Below, one piece after another: positions 51,008 to 60,147 of a stretch of 64,000 nucleotides of DNA. The stretch is from contig JABCYZ010000028.1 of assembly GCA_013289955.1 (NCBI GenBank), positions 24,652 through 88,651 of the forward strand. The letters run 5' to 3'. How positions within the stretch are numbered: the stretch's first letter is position 1; the number at the start of each line of letters is the position of its first letter. This stretch comes from Acidobacteriota bacterium (GTDB taxonomy: Bacteria > Acidobacteriota > Terriglobia > Acidiferrales > UBA7541). Position numbers and translations under genes: made by a program. The notes beneath the pieces were generated by a model, which saw nothing but the letters and a program-made list of their open reading frames with translations, was not told where the DNA came from and ran no database searches.

Positions 51008-52918
51008 ATGAGTGAAGAAAAAAAAGACCGCGATTTGGGGATGGGGCGCGCCATTACTCGGCGCTATTTTTTGAATGGCGTGGCTGTTGGCGTTGGCGGG
51101 TTACTTGGGGCGGAGTCGCTTTTGGCCGCGGCGCTTGATGACTTTGCGCCGGAGAAGGCGGCTGGGTACTATCCGCCGGCTCTGATGGGGATGCGCGGGA
51201 ATCATGATGGGACGTTTACGTTTGCGCACCGGTTGCGGGATGGAGGGAGCTGGGAGACAGATGGTGCGGCAGCAAAGACGGGCGAGTCTTACGATCTGGT
51301 TGTGGTGGGCGGCGGGATCAGCGGTCTTGCGGCGGCGTATTTTTACAGGAAGAGCGCCGGACGCGACGCGCGGATTTTGATTCTCGATAATCATGATGAT
51401 TTTGGCGGGCATGCGAAGCGAAATGAATTTCGCGCGGGAAACCGGATGGTGTTGAGTTATGGGGGAACGCAGTCGATTGAAAGTCCGGGGAAATACAGCG
51501 ATGTGGCCAGGTCACTGATTAGAGAGATTGGGATAGAGACGGAGCGCTTTTACAAGGATTACGACCGGACGCTCTATGCGAAGTTAGGGACGGGGGCCTT
51601 CTTTGACAAGGAGACGTTTGGCGAAGACCGGTTGATTGCGGGGATGAACGCTACGCCCTGGCCGGAGTTTTTGGCAAAGGCGCCGCTTTCAGACGTGGCG
51701 AGGCGCGAGATCGCGCGTGTTTATACCGAGAAGGTGGATTACCTTCCGGGGCTCTCGAGGGAAGAGAAGCGCGCTAGGCTCGCGAAGATTAGCTATGCGG
51801 ATTATCTGACGAATTTCTGCAGGGTGCATCCGGAGACGCTGCCGTTTTTTCAGACGTTTCCGCATGATTTGTACGGAGTGGGGATTGACGCGGTTTCTGC
51901 GCTGGGGTGTTTCGAATCGGGCGACGACTACGAATCGTTTACTTATCCCGGTTTTGACGGATTGGATCTTGGCGAGCACGAGAAGGAAGAGCCCTACATT
52001 TTTCATTTTCCGGATGGCAATGCGTCGGTGGCGCGGCTGCTTGTGCGCGCGTTGATTCCGGTCGCCATGCCCGGGAAGTCGATGGATGATGTTGTGACGG
52101 CGCGCGCGGATTACAGCAAGCTGGATGCGGATGGTGCCGCGGTGCGCATCCGGTTGAACAGCACGGTAGTCCACGTACAGCATGCCGGGGCGAGCGACGG
52201 AGCTGGGGCAGGGGCGAAGACGGTAGAAATTGCCTATATGCGGGGAAAGAAGTTGCAGTCCGTCAAAGCGAAGAATTGCATACTGGCCTGCTACAACGGG
52301 ATGATTCCGTACCTTTGCCCCGAACTGCCGCAGAAGCAGAAGGAAGCACTGTCGTATCTTGTGAAGACGCCGCTGGTGTACACGCATGTGGCGCTGAGGA
52401 ATTGGACTTCCTTTGCGAAGCTGGGCCTGCATCAGATCGTTGCACCGGGGGGATATCACACCTACACGGCGCTCGATTTTCCCGTGAGCATCGGTGAATA
52501 TGCGTGCCCCCGCACGCCCGAGGAGCCGATGGTGCTCTTTATGCTGCGCACACCGTGCAACCCGGGGCTGCCGATGCGGGATCAATATCGCATGGGACGA
52601 ATAGAATTGATGAACACGCCGTTTTCGAAATTCGAACAGAACATCCGGGATCAGCTGGGGAGAATGCTTGGTGGCGCAGGATTTGATCCGGCGCGGGACA
52701 TCGAGGGGATTACGGTGAATCGCTGGGCGCATGGATATGCGTACTCGCCGAACTCGCTCTTTGATCCGGATTGGAAAGAGGAAGAGAAACCGTGGGTGAT
52801 CGGACGGAAGCCGTTCGGCAAAATTGCGATTGCGAATTCGGATGCGGGTGCCAACGCGTACACCAATGAGGCCATCGACCAAGCTTGGAGAGCGGTGGGA
52901 GAAGTCTTGAAGGCTTAG
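51008..52918 (+). CDS. Tat-exported FAD/NAD(P)-binding oxidoreductase, spermidine dehydrogenase-like
   Basis: 636 residues. The N-terminus MGRAITRRYFLNGVAVGVGG carries a twin-arginine motif and hydrophobic stretch for Tat export, so the protein folds with its cofactor in the cytoplasm. The FAD site VVVGGGISGLAAAYFYRKSAG lies at about residue 100. FGGHAKRNEF follows, as in bacterial spermidine dehydrogenases of the amine oxidase/phytoene desaturase superfamily. A cytochrome c partner is commonly nearby in other genomes but none is seen here. The substrate is inferred only from overall resemblance. Confidence 0.78.
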   Translation: MSEEKKDRDLGMGRAITRRYFLNGVAVGVGGLLGAESLLAAALDDFAPEKAAGYYPPALMGMRGNHDGTFTFAHRLRDGGSWETDGAAAKTGESYDLVVVGGGISGLAAAYFYRKSAGRDARILILDNHDDFGGHAKRNEFRAGNRMVLSYGGTQSIESPGKYSDVARSLIREIGIETERFYKDYDRTLYAKLGTGAFFDKETFGEDRLIAGMNATPWPEFLAKAPLSDVARREIARVYTEKVDYLPGLSREEKRARLAKISYADYLTNFCRVHPETLPFFQTFPHDLYGVGIDAVSALGCFESGDDYESFTYPGFDGLDLGEHEKEEPYIFHFPDGNASVARLLVRALIPVAMPGKSMDDVVTARADYSKLDADGAAVRIRLNSTVVHVQHAGASDGAGAGAKTVEIAYMRGKKLQSVKAKNCILACYNGMIPYLCPELPQKQKEALSYLVKTPLVYTHVALRNWTSFAKLGLHQIVAPGGYHTYTALDFPVSIGEYACPRTPEEPMVLFMLRTPCNPGLPMRDQYRMGRIELMNTPFSKFEQNIRDQLGRMLGGAGFDPARDIEGITVNRWAHGYAYSPNSLFDPDWKEEEKPWVIGRKPFGKIAIANSDAGANAYTNEAIDQAWRAVGEVLKA

Positions 52919-53062
52919 AAGGGAATTGGCGCCAGGTTGGCGGCGGTTGGTTTAAAATCAGATTGAAGGTTTTGGAAGCCAAATGTGTTATTGTCTTTGC
53001 TGTAGACTCCCGAAGTAGGGTTGCCTGAACTCCCTGTAGGGCGCGCTTTTTGGCCCTCCCTC

Positions 53063-53091
53063 CACTGAATTCAGCCAATTTCAGGCCAGTG
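53063..53091. other. Possible structured leader before the RRM gene
   Basis: CACTG and CAGTG close a stretch in which CTGAATT can pair with AATTTCAG, giving a hairpin about 80 bases before the RNA-binding protein gene. It may be an RNA thermosensor-like or autoregulatory leader; the fold is hand-drawn. Confidence 0.25.
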
Positions 53092-53168
53092 TAACGTAGC
53101 GTCCGGGGAGCGCAAGCTTGCCGAGATCCTGCACTCATGGTGCTTCGAAGAGTTCAGGGAGAATCAAG

Positions 53169-53564
53169 ATGAAGAGTTTGTTTGTCGGCAACATGAGTTT
53201 TCAGACCACCGAAGGCGAGCTTCGCGATTTGTTCACGCCGTTTGGGCAAGTGACGCGCGTGCACATGGCGATGGACCGGGAAACCGGGCGCGCGCGGGGG
53301 TTTGCATTTGTGGAAATGCCCAACGATGAGGAAGCGGCCAAGGCCATGGCCGGACTCGACGGGAAAGAATTGGGCGGGCGCAATTTGAAAGTGAATGAAG
53401 CGCGGCCAAAGGGCGAAGGCGGGCCACCGCGCGGGCCTCGGAATTTTGGCGGGCCGGGCGGAGGCGGTGGTGGCCGCGGCAAGGGCGGCGGCGGCGGCCG
53501 CGAACGATTTTCGAATGAGGACTACCGCGAGTCTGCGCGGCAGCCTCGCGAACCGCGCTGGTAA
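53169..53564 (+). CDS. Single-RRM RNA-binding protein with Gly-rich tail
   Basis: 131 residues. RNP2 SLFVGNMSF (3-11) and RNP1 RGFAFVEMP (about 41-49) define one RNA recognition motif (about 2-78). A Gly/Arg tail (about 90-115, with runs of Gly and RGK) follows. This is the design of bacterial cold- or stress-linked RBPs in cyanobacteria and related phyla. The gene follows a 250-base leader region with a possible hairpin. ATG 53169 is chosen because the RRM starts at once; the upstream extension has no resemblance. Confidence 0.9.
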   Translation: MKSLFVGNMSFQTTEGELRDLFTPFGQVTRVHMAMDRETGRARGFAFVEMPNDEEAAKAMAGLDGKELGGRNLKVNEARPKGEGGPPRGPRNFGGPGGGGGGRGKGGGGGRERFSNEDYRESARQPREPRW

Positions 53565-53629
53565 CAGAACGCGAAGGGGATGGACAGTGAGGGCGCGTAC
53601 CGCGCCTGCTGCGTTTGCGAGGAGACGCA

Positions 53630-53809
53630 ATGACTACGACATTTCAGAAACGGCAAAAAGAAATGAAGCGGATGGAAAAGCGCAAAATGAAGGAAGAAAA
53701 GCGCGTCCAGAGGAAACTGGATAAGACTGCGGAGAAGGAATCGGGAGTCTCGACAGAAGAGATTCTAGTGCCGCTGACGGGGCCGATTCCTTACGATCCA
53801 GAACAGTAG
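53630..53809 (+). CDS. Small highly charged protein
   Basis: 59 residues, unrecognised. The first 40 residues are a charged helix (FQKRQKEMKRMEKRKMKEEK) and the last 20 are acidic and Pro-rich, ending GPIPYDPEQ. GAGGAGA lies six bases before the ATG. It follows the RRM gene by 65 bases on the same strand, so it may be cotranscribed; a link to RNA binding is inference. Confidence 0.55.
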   Translation: MTTTFQKRQKEMKRMEKRKMKEEKRVQRKLDKTAEKESGVSTEEILVPLTGPIPYDPEQ

Positions 53810-53995
53810 CTAACAACCCACCAGAAGCGCGGTTTTCGAAGCGCTTCGTTTTAGCGGAGAGCAATTCAGCATCATTCGCGAATTCGCGCGGGAATAGCGT
53901 TCCGCGGAGACGGAGAACTGCGCGTGCGTTTTTGTCTCGCGCGTCTGGCCAGGCTCGGGCGCATCGGGCGGGCGTGGGATCTCCTGGTTCGATCT

Positions 53996-55561
53996 TCAGT
54001 GCATGGACATGGGGCCGCCTTTTGCTTGGGGTCGGCGCATCAGAAGAATAAAGGGCAACATCAAGACGAATAGTCCCGCCAATATCAGGAAGATGCTGTT
54101 GTAGGCGAGCATGCTGGCTTGCTGCTGGACCATGCCAAACATGGCGGCGCGCGCCTGGTACGTAGCAGTGTGGCTGTCCGAGCCGCCGGACATGAACATC
54201 CCGTGAAGCGAGTTCATCATATTTAAGGCGCTTGGGTTGTACGGAGTAACATGCGCGCCGAGTTGGGAGATATTCCGCTGCTGAAAGCGGATTTGCATCG
54301 TGCTGACGGCGGAAATGCCGATGCTGCCGCCGAGATTGCGCACGAGATTGAAGAGACTGGTGGCGTTGCCCATGTTTTCCTTGCGAATGGGAGCCATGCT
54401 GATGGTGGTAAGGGGGACGAAAATGAGGCCCAGCGACAGGCCCATTATCAGTTGCGGCCAGAAGAAATCCCAGTAGCCCGCGCTGAGACTGAGGCGTGAG
54501 AATTGGAAGAGCGTCCACCCGCACACAATCAATCCCGCGGTCAGCATTTTGCGCGGATCAAATTTGGCCATGATGATTCCGGCGACGGGCATGGCGATGA
54601 AGGAGCCAAGCCCGCGAGGCGCCATGGCTATACCGGCGCGGATGGCGGGGTAGCCGAGGAGCGTTTGGAGGATGAGCGGGATCAGCACCGTTGTGCCGTA
54701 AAGGCCGACCCCGAGCAGGGACATGAGGAAAACGCCCGTGGAGTAGGTGCGGTCCTTGAAAACGCGAAGATTGACGACGGGATCTTTGATGTGAAGCTCA
54801 TAGAGCAGAAACGCAATCAGCGTAACAACGGCGACGATGGCCACGGCCGTAATCCAATCCGTGCTGAACCAATCTTTCTCCTGGCCCTTATCGAGCACAA
54901 TTTGCAGGGTGGCAATTCCTACGGCCAGCAGTCCGATGCCCCAGTAGTCGATTTTCTGAGAAGCGCGCCGGATGTACGATGGATCGAAGATAAAGAGCGA
55001 GGTCATCACGATGGAGGCGATGCCGATCGGCACATTGATGTAAAAGACCCATCGCCAAGAGTGGCTGTCGGTGAGCCATCCGCCGAGGACAGGGCCGAGC
55101 ATGGGCGCCACGACGATGCCGAGTCCCCAGAAGCCCATGGCTTTCCCGCGGTCTTCCGGTGGAAAGGATTCGAGCAAAATGGCTTGCGAAATGGGCTGCA
55201 GACCGCCGCCGCACGCGCCCTGGATAATCCGGCATGCAACCAGAAAAGGAAGGCTGGGAGCGAGGCCGCACAAAAAGGATGCAATCGTAAAACCGGTCAC
55301 CGAGAGCATGAGCATGCGCTTGCGGCCAAAGAAATTAGAGAGCCAGCCGGTGAGCGGTAGAATGATGGCGTTGGCGACGAGATAGGAAGTGAGAGTCCAG
55401 GTGGCTTCGTCGACTGTGGCGGAGAGGCTGCCAGCAATGTGAGGGAGCGAGACGTTGACGACTGTAGTGTCCAGCACTTCCATGAACGTGCTGAGCATCA
55501 CGGAGATGGCAATAATCCAGGGGTTGACGTGGGGATGACTTTGCGGCGCTTCCTGGGCCAT
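53996..55561 (-). CDS. MFS drug transporter, DHA2/EmrB type (14 segments)
   Basis: 521 residues with about 14 hydrophobic segments. Signatures near the N-terminus include FMEVLDTTVVNVSLPHIAGSL, GWLSNFFGRKRMLMLSV and ACRIIQGACGGGLQPISQAI. EmrB proteins export hydrophobic drugs with protons, usually with an EmrA adaptor and a TetR/MarR regulator; neither is adjacent, so the gene works alone or with a distant partner. ATG 55561 follows a TTG one codon earlier. It is divergent from the isomerase operon. Confidence 0.92.
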   Translation of the reverse strand: MAQEAPQSHPHVNPWIIAISVMLSTFMEVLDTTVVNVSLPHIAGSLSATVDEATWTLTSYLVANAIILPLTGWLSNFFGRKRMLMLSVTGFTIASFLCGLAPSLPFLVACRIIQGACGGGLQPISQAILLESFPPEDRGKAMGFWGLGIVVAPMLGPVLGGWLTDSHSWRWVFYINVPIGIASIVMTSLFIFDPSYIRRASQKIDYWGIGLLAVGIATLQIVLDKGQEKDWFSTDWITAVAIVAVVTLIAFLLYELHIKDPVVNLRVFKDRTYSTGVFLMSLLGVGLYGTTVLIPLILQTLLGYPAIRAGIAMAPRGLGSFIAMPVAGIIMAKFDPRKMLTAGLIVCGWTLFQFSRLSLSAGYWDFFWPQLIMGLSLGLIFVPLTTISMAPIRKENMGNATSLFNLVRNLGGSIGISAVSTMQIRFQQRNISQLGAHVTPYNPSALNMMNSLHGMFMSGGSDSHTATYQARAAMFGMVQQQASMLAYNSIFLILAGLFVLMLPFILLMRRPQAKGGPMSMH

Positions 55562-55750
55562 CAAGACCTCGAACTGCTCCTTGACGAACGTTCAGATCTT
55601 CTTCGATGAAATCATACGGTCTGAGCGGAGTGCTGGCAAACGTTCGTGGCGAAGCGTGTGTTCTAACGCCACTTTGCCCTTCGAGAAAAATGTTCACAAT
55701 CGCCTGATTGCTGTATCTTGTCTGCATACAAAACGAAGAAAGGAACGCAA

Positions 55751-56716
55751 ATGAACGCTCGCAATCCTCGCCGCGAATTTCTCGCCGGAATGGGTGCGCT
55801 GGCTGGCGCGGCGGCTCTTCCCGGCGGCTGGCTGGCGGCTCGAGAAAACCTGTATGGTCGGGCCGACCTGTCGTACTTCGACACGCCAATTCCTCCGGGG
55901 CCGTTCGAACTTCACATCGGATACGCCGCCATCACCTGGGGCGGAAACGATCGACAAGCAATCGAGGACATCGCCGCGGTTGGATTTCCGGGAATTCAAA
56001 TACGTTCCAACAGCGTCCAGGAATTCGGAAGCGGCGCGGCGTTGCGTGAGGTGCTCGAGAAACACCACCTCAAGATGGTTGCCCTGTCTAGCGGGAACCT
56101 GAGCATCGACCCGGCGATCGAATCGTCGGAAATCGACAAGCATGTAGCCAATGCGAAATTTCTCCGCGATGCGGGAGGGCTGTATCTCCAGGTGATTGAC
56201 GAGCGGCCCAAGGATCGCGCAATCGTGCCGGCGGACTGCAAAAGGCTCGGCGTGCTGTTGACGGAACTGGGCAAGCGCATCGTCGATTTGGGAGTGCAGC
56301 TCGGATACCACAACCACATGGGAGCGATGGGAGAAACTCCGGAGGCGGTCGACCAGATCATGGAGGCGGTCGATCCTCGTTATGCAAAACTTGAGCTGGA
56401 TGTGGCGCATTACTTTCAGGGTGGCGGTGACCCGGCAAAGGCTGTTGAGAAGTACAGCGACCGGCTGCTTTTTCTGCACCTGAAGGATGTCGAGCGGCTG
56501 CCCGGCGGCCCCGATCGGAAACAATCCTATCGCTTCGTCGAACTCGGTCGAGGCTCGGTAAATCTTCCGGCGGTGCTCGATGCGCTTCGTAAAATAAACT
56601 TCCGCGGATGGGGAATTCTCGAGCTCGACGCCGTGCCGGACAAGGCGCGAGCGCCAAAGGAATCGGCGATCATCAGCAAAAAATATGTCGAGGAAAAACT
56701 GGGGTTGACGGTATGA
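55751..56716 (+). CDS. Tat-exported sugar phosphate isomerase/epimerase-like protein
   Basis: 321 residues. The N-terminus MNARNPRREFLAGMGALAG has a twin-arginine motif. The rest is an AP endonuclease 2-type TIM barrel (about 50-310) with metal-binding residues in LSSGNLSID, YHNHMGAMGE, LELDVAHYFQGG and LLFLHLKDVE. The fold is shared by xylose-isomerase-like epimerases and inosose dehydratases. AAGGAAC lies six bases before the ATG. It overlaps the next isomerase by four bases (ATGA), so the pair is coupled. Confidence 0.86.
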   Translation: MNARNPRREFLAGMGALAGAAALPGGWLAARENLYGRADLSYFDTPIPPGPFELHIGYAAITWGGNDRQAIEDIAAVGFPGIQIRSNSVQEFGSGAALREVLEKHHLKMVALSSGNLSIDPAIESSEIDKHVANAKFLRDAGGLYLQVIDERPKDRAIVPADCKRLGVLLTELGKRIVDLGVQLGYHNHMGAMGETPEAVDQIMEAVDPRYAKLELDVAHYFQGGGDPAKAVEKYSDRLLFLHLKDVERLPGGPDRKQSYRFVELGRGSVNLPAVLDALRKINFRGWGILELDAVPDKARAPKESAIISKKYVEEKLGLTV

Positions 56717-57591
56717 GCTCACCCTTTCGTGTCGCTGTCATCAACGATGAGATTGGCCAGGACTTCGGCCGCTCTTGCGAAGTGATTGCGCGCGAGTTTG
56801 GCCTTGAGTGGATCGAACTGCGCGCCATGTGGAACAAGAATATCCTCAATCTCGATGCGAGCGAAGTTGCCGAAGCTCGCCGCATCCTCGAAAAATACAA
56901 GTTGCGGGTCACCGACATCGCCAGTCCGCTGTTCAAGGTCGACTGGCCGGGGGCGCCGAAATCCGCATTCAGCCCCAAGGGCGCGCAATTCAACGCCGAT
57001 TTCACTTTCGAGCAGCAGGATGATGTCCTCGAGCGCAGCCTTGAGCTGGCGAAGGTCTTCCAGGCCGAACGAGTGCGTTGCTTCGATTTTTGGCGGCTCG
57101 ATGATCCAGCACCGTATCGCGCGGCGATGAATGAGAAGTTGCTTTTGGCCGCGGGTGTGGCAGGGAAGAAGGGTGTGACACTGCTGCTCGAAAATGAAGC
57201 GGCCTGCAATACGGGTACGGCAGCGGAAGCAGCCAAAGTTCTCGCTGAAATAAAATCCCCTTCGTTCATGTTGAACTGGGACCCGGGGAATGCTGCCTCG
57301 CGTGGCGAAAAGGTATTTCCAGATGGATACGCGCTGATCCCGAAAGAACGCATTGGCCACTGCCATTGCAAAGACGTCACGAAAAGAGCGGATGGGAACA
57401 ATTATGATTGGGCCGCGATGGGCCGCGGCATCATTGATTGGACGGGTCAGTTCGCTGCGCTAAAGCGCGACGGCTATCATCTTGCCGTCAGTCTGGAAAC
57501 CCACTGGCGCGGGGCAGCCACGCCCGAGGAATCCACACGGCAGAGCTGGGCGGGAATGAAGAATGATCTGCAAAAAGCCGGAGCGCTGTGA
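56713..57591 (+). CDS. Cytoplasmic sugar phosphate isomerase/epimerase-like protein
   Basis: 292 residues of the same TIM-barrel family as its neighbour, without a signal. Metal residues are suggested by LLENEAACNTGTAAEAAKVL, MLNWDPGNAA, IGHCHCKDVTKR and SLETHWRGAA. The two genes differ in length and export signal, so they are not simply a duplicate. The start overlaps the previous stop. It may process the sugar released by the following glycosidase; that is inference from gene order. Confidence 0.86.
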   Translation: MSSPFRVAVINDEIGQDFGRSCEVIAREFGLEWIELRAMWNKNILNLDASEVAEARRILEKYKLRVTDIASPLFKVDWPGAPKSAFSPKGAQFNADFTFEQQDDVLERSLELAKVFQAERVRCFDFWRLDDPAPYRAAMNEKLLLAAGVAGKKGVTLLLENEAACNTGTAAEAAKVLAEIKSPSFMLNWDPGNAASRGEKVFPDGYALIPKERIGHCHCKDVTKRADGNNYDWAAMGRGIIDWTGQFAALKRDGYHLAVSLETHWRGAATPEESTRQSWAGMKNDLQKAGAL

Positions 57592-57623
57592 ATCGCCGGA
57601 GGAAACGGAGACAAACGATTACG

Positions 57624-58757
57624 ATGAAACGTATGGTCGCCGTCGTTGCAGTTACCTTGTGGTTTGCGTCCAGCTCGCTGGCGCAAACAGCCCGTTGGGC
57701 AGAAAAGACCTCGAATGGCTGGTACGCCCAGCAACCCTGGCTGGTTGGCAGCAATTACATTCCTTCGACCGCGATCAATGAGCTCGAAATGTGGCAAGCA
57801 GAGAGCTTCGATCCGCAACGCATCGACACGGAGCTGGGTTGGGCGGAATCACTCGGGTTGAACACCATGCGCGTGTTCTTGCACGACCTGCTCTGGCAAC
57901 GGGACCCTGCGGGATTCAAAAAACGAATCGATATCTTCCTGAGCATTGCCCAGAAGCACAAAATCCGGCCTCTCTTTGTGCTCTTCGATTCCTGCTGGGA
58001 CCCGAATCCCAAACTCGGCAAGCAACATGCGCCGACGCCCGGCGTTCACAATTCCGGCTGGCTGCAAAGTCCCGGAGCCGCAGCGCTCAAGGATCCGAGC
58101 CAATATCCCCGATTGGAAGCTTATGTAAAAGGAGTGGTCGGAGCCTTCGCGCACGACAAGAGAATTCTCGGCTGGGACGTTTGGAACGAGCCGGACAATA
58201 CCAACAACGGAAGTTATGCAAGCTCCGAGCCACCCAACAAGGAAGAACTCGTGCTGGCTCTATTGCCGCGGGTGTTTGCTTGGGCGCGCGAGGCGGGGGT
58301 GTCCCAGCCGCTTACAAGCGGCGTTTGGAAAGGGGATTGGTCGACTCCCGAGAAACTGGGCCCCATGGAGAAAATACAGTTGGCGCAATCCGATGTCGTT
58401 TCTTTCCACAACTACGACGCTCCTGACGTTTTTGAGAAACGAGTTTTGTCACTGCAGCAGTATCATCGGCCTATTCTTTGCACGGAATACATGGCGCGGG
58501 GGAATGGCAGCACGTTTCAAGGCACGCTGCCCGTCGCAAAGAAATATCACGTCGCGGCTATCAATTGGGGACTCGTTGCAGGTAAAACCCAGACTTATTT
58601 GCCATGGGATTCCTGGAAGAATCCTTATGTGAATCGTGAACCAGTGGTGTGGTTTCACGAGATTTTCCGCACAGACGGCCAGCCGTACCGGCAGGAAGAG
58701 GCCGATTTCATCCGCACAATTATTGGGAATTCCGCAGGAGCCAATGGACAGCGTTAG
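57624..58757 (+). CDS. Exported glycoside hydrolase, cellulase/mannanase-like TIM barrel
   Basis: 377 residues. A signal peptide (MKRMVAVVAVTLWFASSSLA) precedes a clan GH-A barrel. The acid/base is Glu189 in WDVWNEPDN and the nucleophile is Glu288 in LCTEYMAR. The overall pattern is GH5-like, but a substrate cannot be set; xylan or mannan are likely. ATG 57624 gives a clean signal peptide; an in-frame GTG at 57588 overlaps the previous stop and GGAGG lies between the two, so the start is not certain. Last gene of the carbohydrate operon. Confidence 0.85.
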   Translation: MKRMVAVVAVTLWFASSSLAQTARWAEKTSNGWYAQQPWLVGSNYIPSTAINELEMWQAESFDPQRIDTELGWAESLGLNTMRVFLHDLLWQRDPAGFKKRIDIFLSIAQKHKIRPLFVLFDSCWDPNPKLGKQHAPTPGVHNSGWLQSPGAAALKDPSQYPRLEAYVKGVVGAFAHDKRILGWDVWNEPDNTNNGSYASSEPPNKEELVLALLPRVFAWAREAGVSQPLTSGVWKGDWSTPEKLGPMEKIQLAQSDVVSFHNYDAPDVFEKRVLSLQQYHRPILCTEYMARGNGSTFQGTLPVAKKYHVAAINWGLVAGKTQTYLPWDSWKNPYVNREPVVWFHEIFRTDGQPYRQEEADFIRTIIGNSAGANGQR

Positions 58758-58845
58758 CCGATAAGTCCCATCGAGCCATCTTCGTTAAGTGATGCCCCCG
58801 GATATTTGGAAGGCCCCGGAACACATCCAAGGGCAGGGAAGAGTT

Positions 58846-58920
58846 TGGTTCCGGGACGTGGACTCGAACCACGATACTCAGCTTCAAAGGCTGATGTCCT
58901 ACCGATTAGACGATCCCGGA
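58846..58920 (-). tRNA. tRNA-Gln (anticodon TTG)
   Basis: The minus strand folds into a full cloverleaf. Acceptor TCCGGGA pairs with TCCCGGA, anticodon stem TCAGC with GCTGA around loop CTTTGAA (anticodon TTG, for CAA), and T-stem CGTGG with CCACG around TTCGAGT. The CCA end is encoded. It is 75 bases long. The gene lies 26 bases from the end of an integrase on the same strand and is the likely attachment target. Confidence 0.95.
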
Positions 58921-58945
58921 AGTGTTGCAAACACTACATTTAACA

Positions 58946-60079
58946 TCATGCCGCAGCCACTGCCCGAGGGTCAACTGGGTCAAACTCAGCACTTTTCGTA
59001 CCGAATTTAGGAGCGTAATCGGGCAATCGTTCGAGTTCATTTTGCATGAAGTTAGGACGAAGATGAGTATAGCGATTCACCATCTCCTCGCTTCCGTGCC
59101 CGATCCACTTCTTGATAACAACCATCGGTGTTCCTGCCATAACCAGTGCGCTGACGCGGTGATGCCGGAAGCCGTGCATGCCGCCACGTTCCAGCCCGAG
59201 TTTGCGAAGCAGCGGGTGTAGATGCTTATTTAGAACGACGCAGTTCACGAGAGGAGTCTTCCGCTTTGATTGGAAGACCAGACCTTCCTTTCTGCCGTTC
59301 AATTGATCTTTCAGCATCTCCATAACGTAAGGCTTAACGTTGACCCAGCGGGTTGCGTTCCTGGTCTTGGGTGAGCCGACCTCTTGGCGATACATACTCT
59401 TGTTGATGCGAACGACGTTCTGCTGGAACAACAGATCGTCCACAGTCAAGGCATATAGCTCGCCGGCACGAGCACCTATCTCGGCCGCCAGTTTGAACAA
59501 TACTTTGTATTGCCCTTTGGCAGCTTCGACGATTTGCTCCACCTCTTCCACCAGGTAGCAACGGGGATCGCTTTCCACCTCAGATTTCGAGGAGTAAGAG
59601 ATCGCACCTTTTCCAAACTTCTTTCCAAGAGCAGTTTGCAGTGTCTTCACTATACCTTTGACGGTCGTCGGCGAGAGATGAGCCAGTTCTGGCTCACCGA
59701 CCCACTCATTGACCGCCGCAGCCGTGATGACTTCCACCGGGCTCTTCCCCCACTTTGGCAGCAGGTAAGTCAGGTGGTACGCAATCAAATCTCGGTAAGA
59801 AGGCTTCCGTTTCGCAACGTAAGTCTGTTCCCACCTCTGCACTCTCTGGGCAAAGTTTTCAGTTGACGGGATCACGTAGGCCGGAAGGTCGATGCCCTCC
59901 TGGCGTATGATCTCTTTCAACTTTCTCTTTGCTTCAGATTTGGTCATGTCCTTCTTGAAGCCAAGCACAACAGACCGCTTTTGACGCTCCATTTGCCCCG
60001 GAACATCTATAAGGTATCTGCCACGCCAGGCTCCATTTCTTTCTTCAATCGTTCCGTTTTGACCAGTTCTGCGACTCAT
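58946..60079 (-). CDS. Tyrosine-type site-specific integrase (complete)
   Basis: 377 residues. An N-terminal Arg-rich arm-binding region (about 1-70) and SAM-like core-binding domain (about 78-165) precede the catalytic domain. Catalytic residues are visible: Arg in GARAGEL, Lys in SPKTRNATR, His-x-x-Arg in HGFRHHR, GH in WIGHGSEE and the Tyr nucleophile in VNRYTHLRP. It recombines the element with the tRNA-Gln site. ATG 60079 is chosen because AGAGGA lies six bases upstream; an earlier ATG at 60151 is in frame but its extra 24 residues look unrelated. Confidence 0.9.
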   Translation of the reverse strand: MSRRTGQNGTIEERNGAWRGRYLIDVPGQMERQKRSVVLGFKKDMTKSEAKRKLKEIIRQEGIDLPAYVIPSTENFAQRVQRWEQTYVAKRKPSYRDLIAYHLTYLLPKWGKSPVEVITAAAVNEWVGEPELAHLSPTTVKGIVKTLQTALGKKFGKGAISYSSKSEVESDPRCYLVEEVEQIVEAAKGQYKVLFKLAAEIGARAGELYALTVDDLLFQQNVVRINKSMYRQEVGSPKTRNATRWVNVKPYVMEMLKDQLNGRKEGLVFQSKRKTPLVNCVVLNKHLHPLLRKLGLERGGMHGFRHHRVSALVMAGTPMVVIKKWIGHGSEEMVNRYTHLRPNFMQNELERLPDYAPKFGTKSAEFDPVDPRAVAAA

Positions 60080-60147
60080 CGATTTTCCTCTCCGATGAAC
60101 CGTTCGAACCGTTGCGTCGGGCATCGTAACAGATTTTAGGAGGAGCG

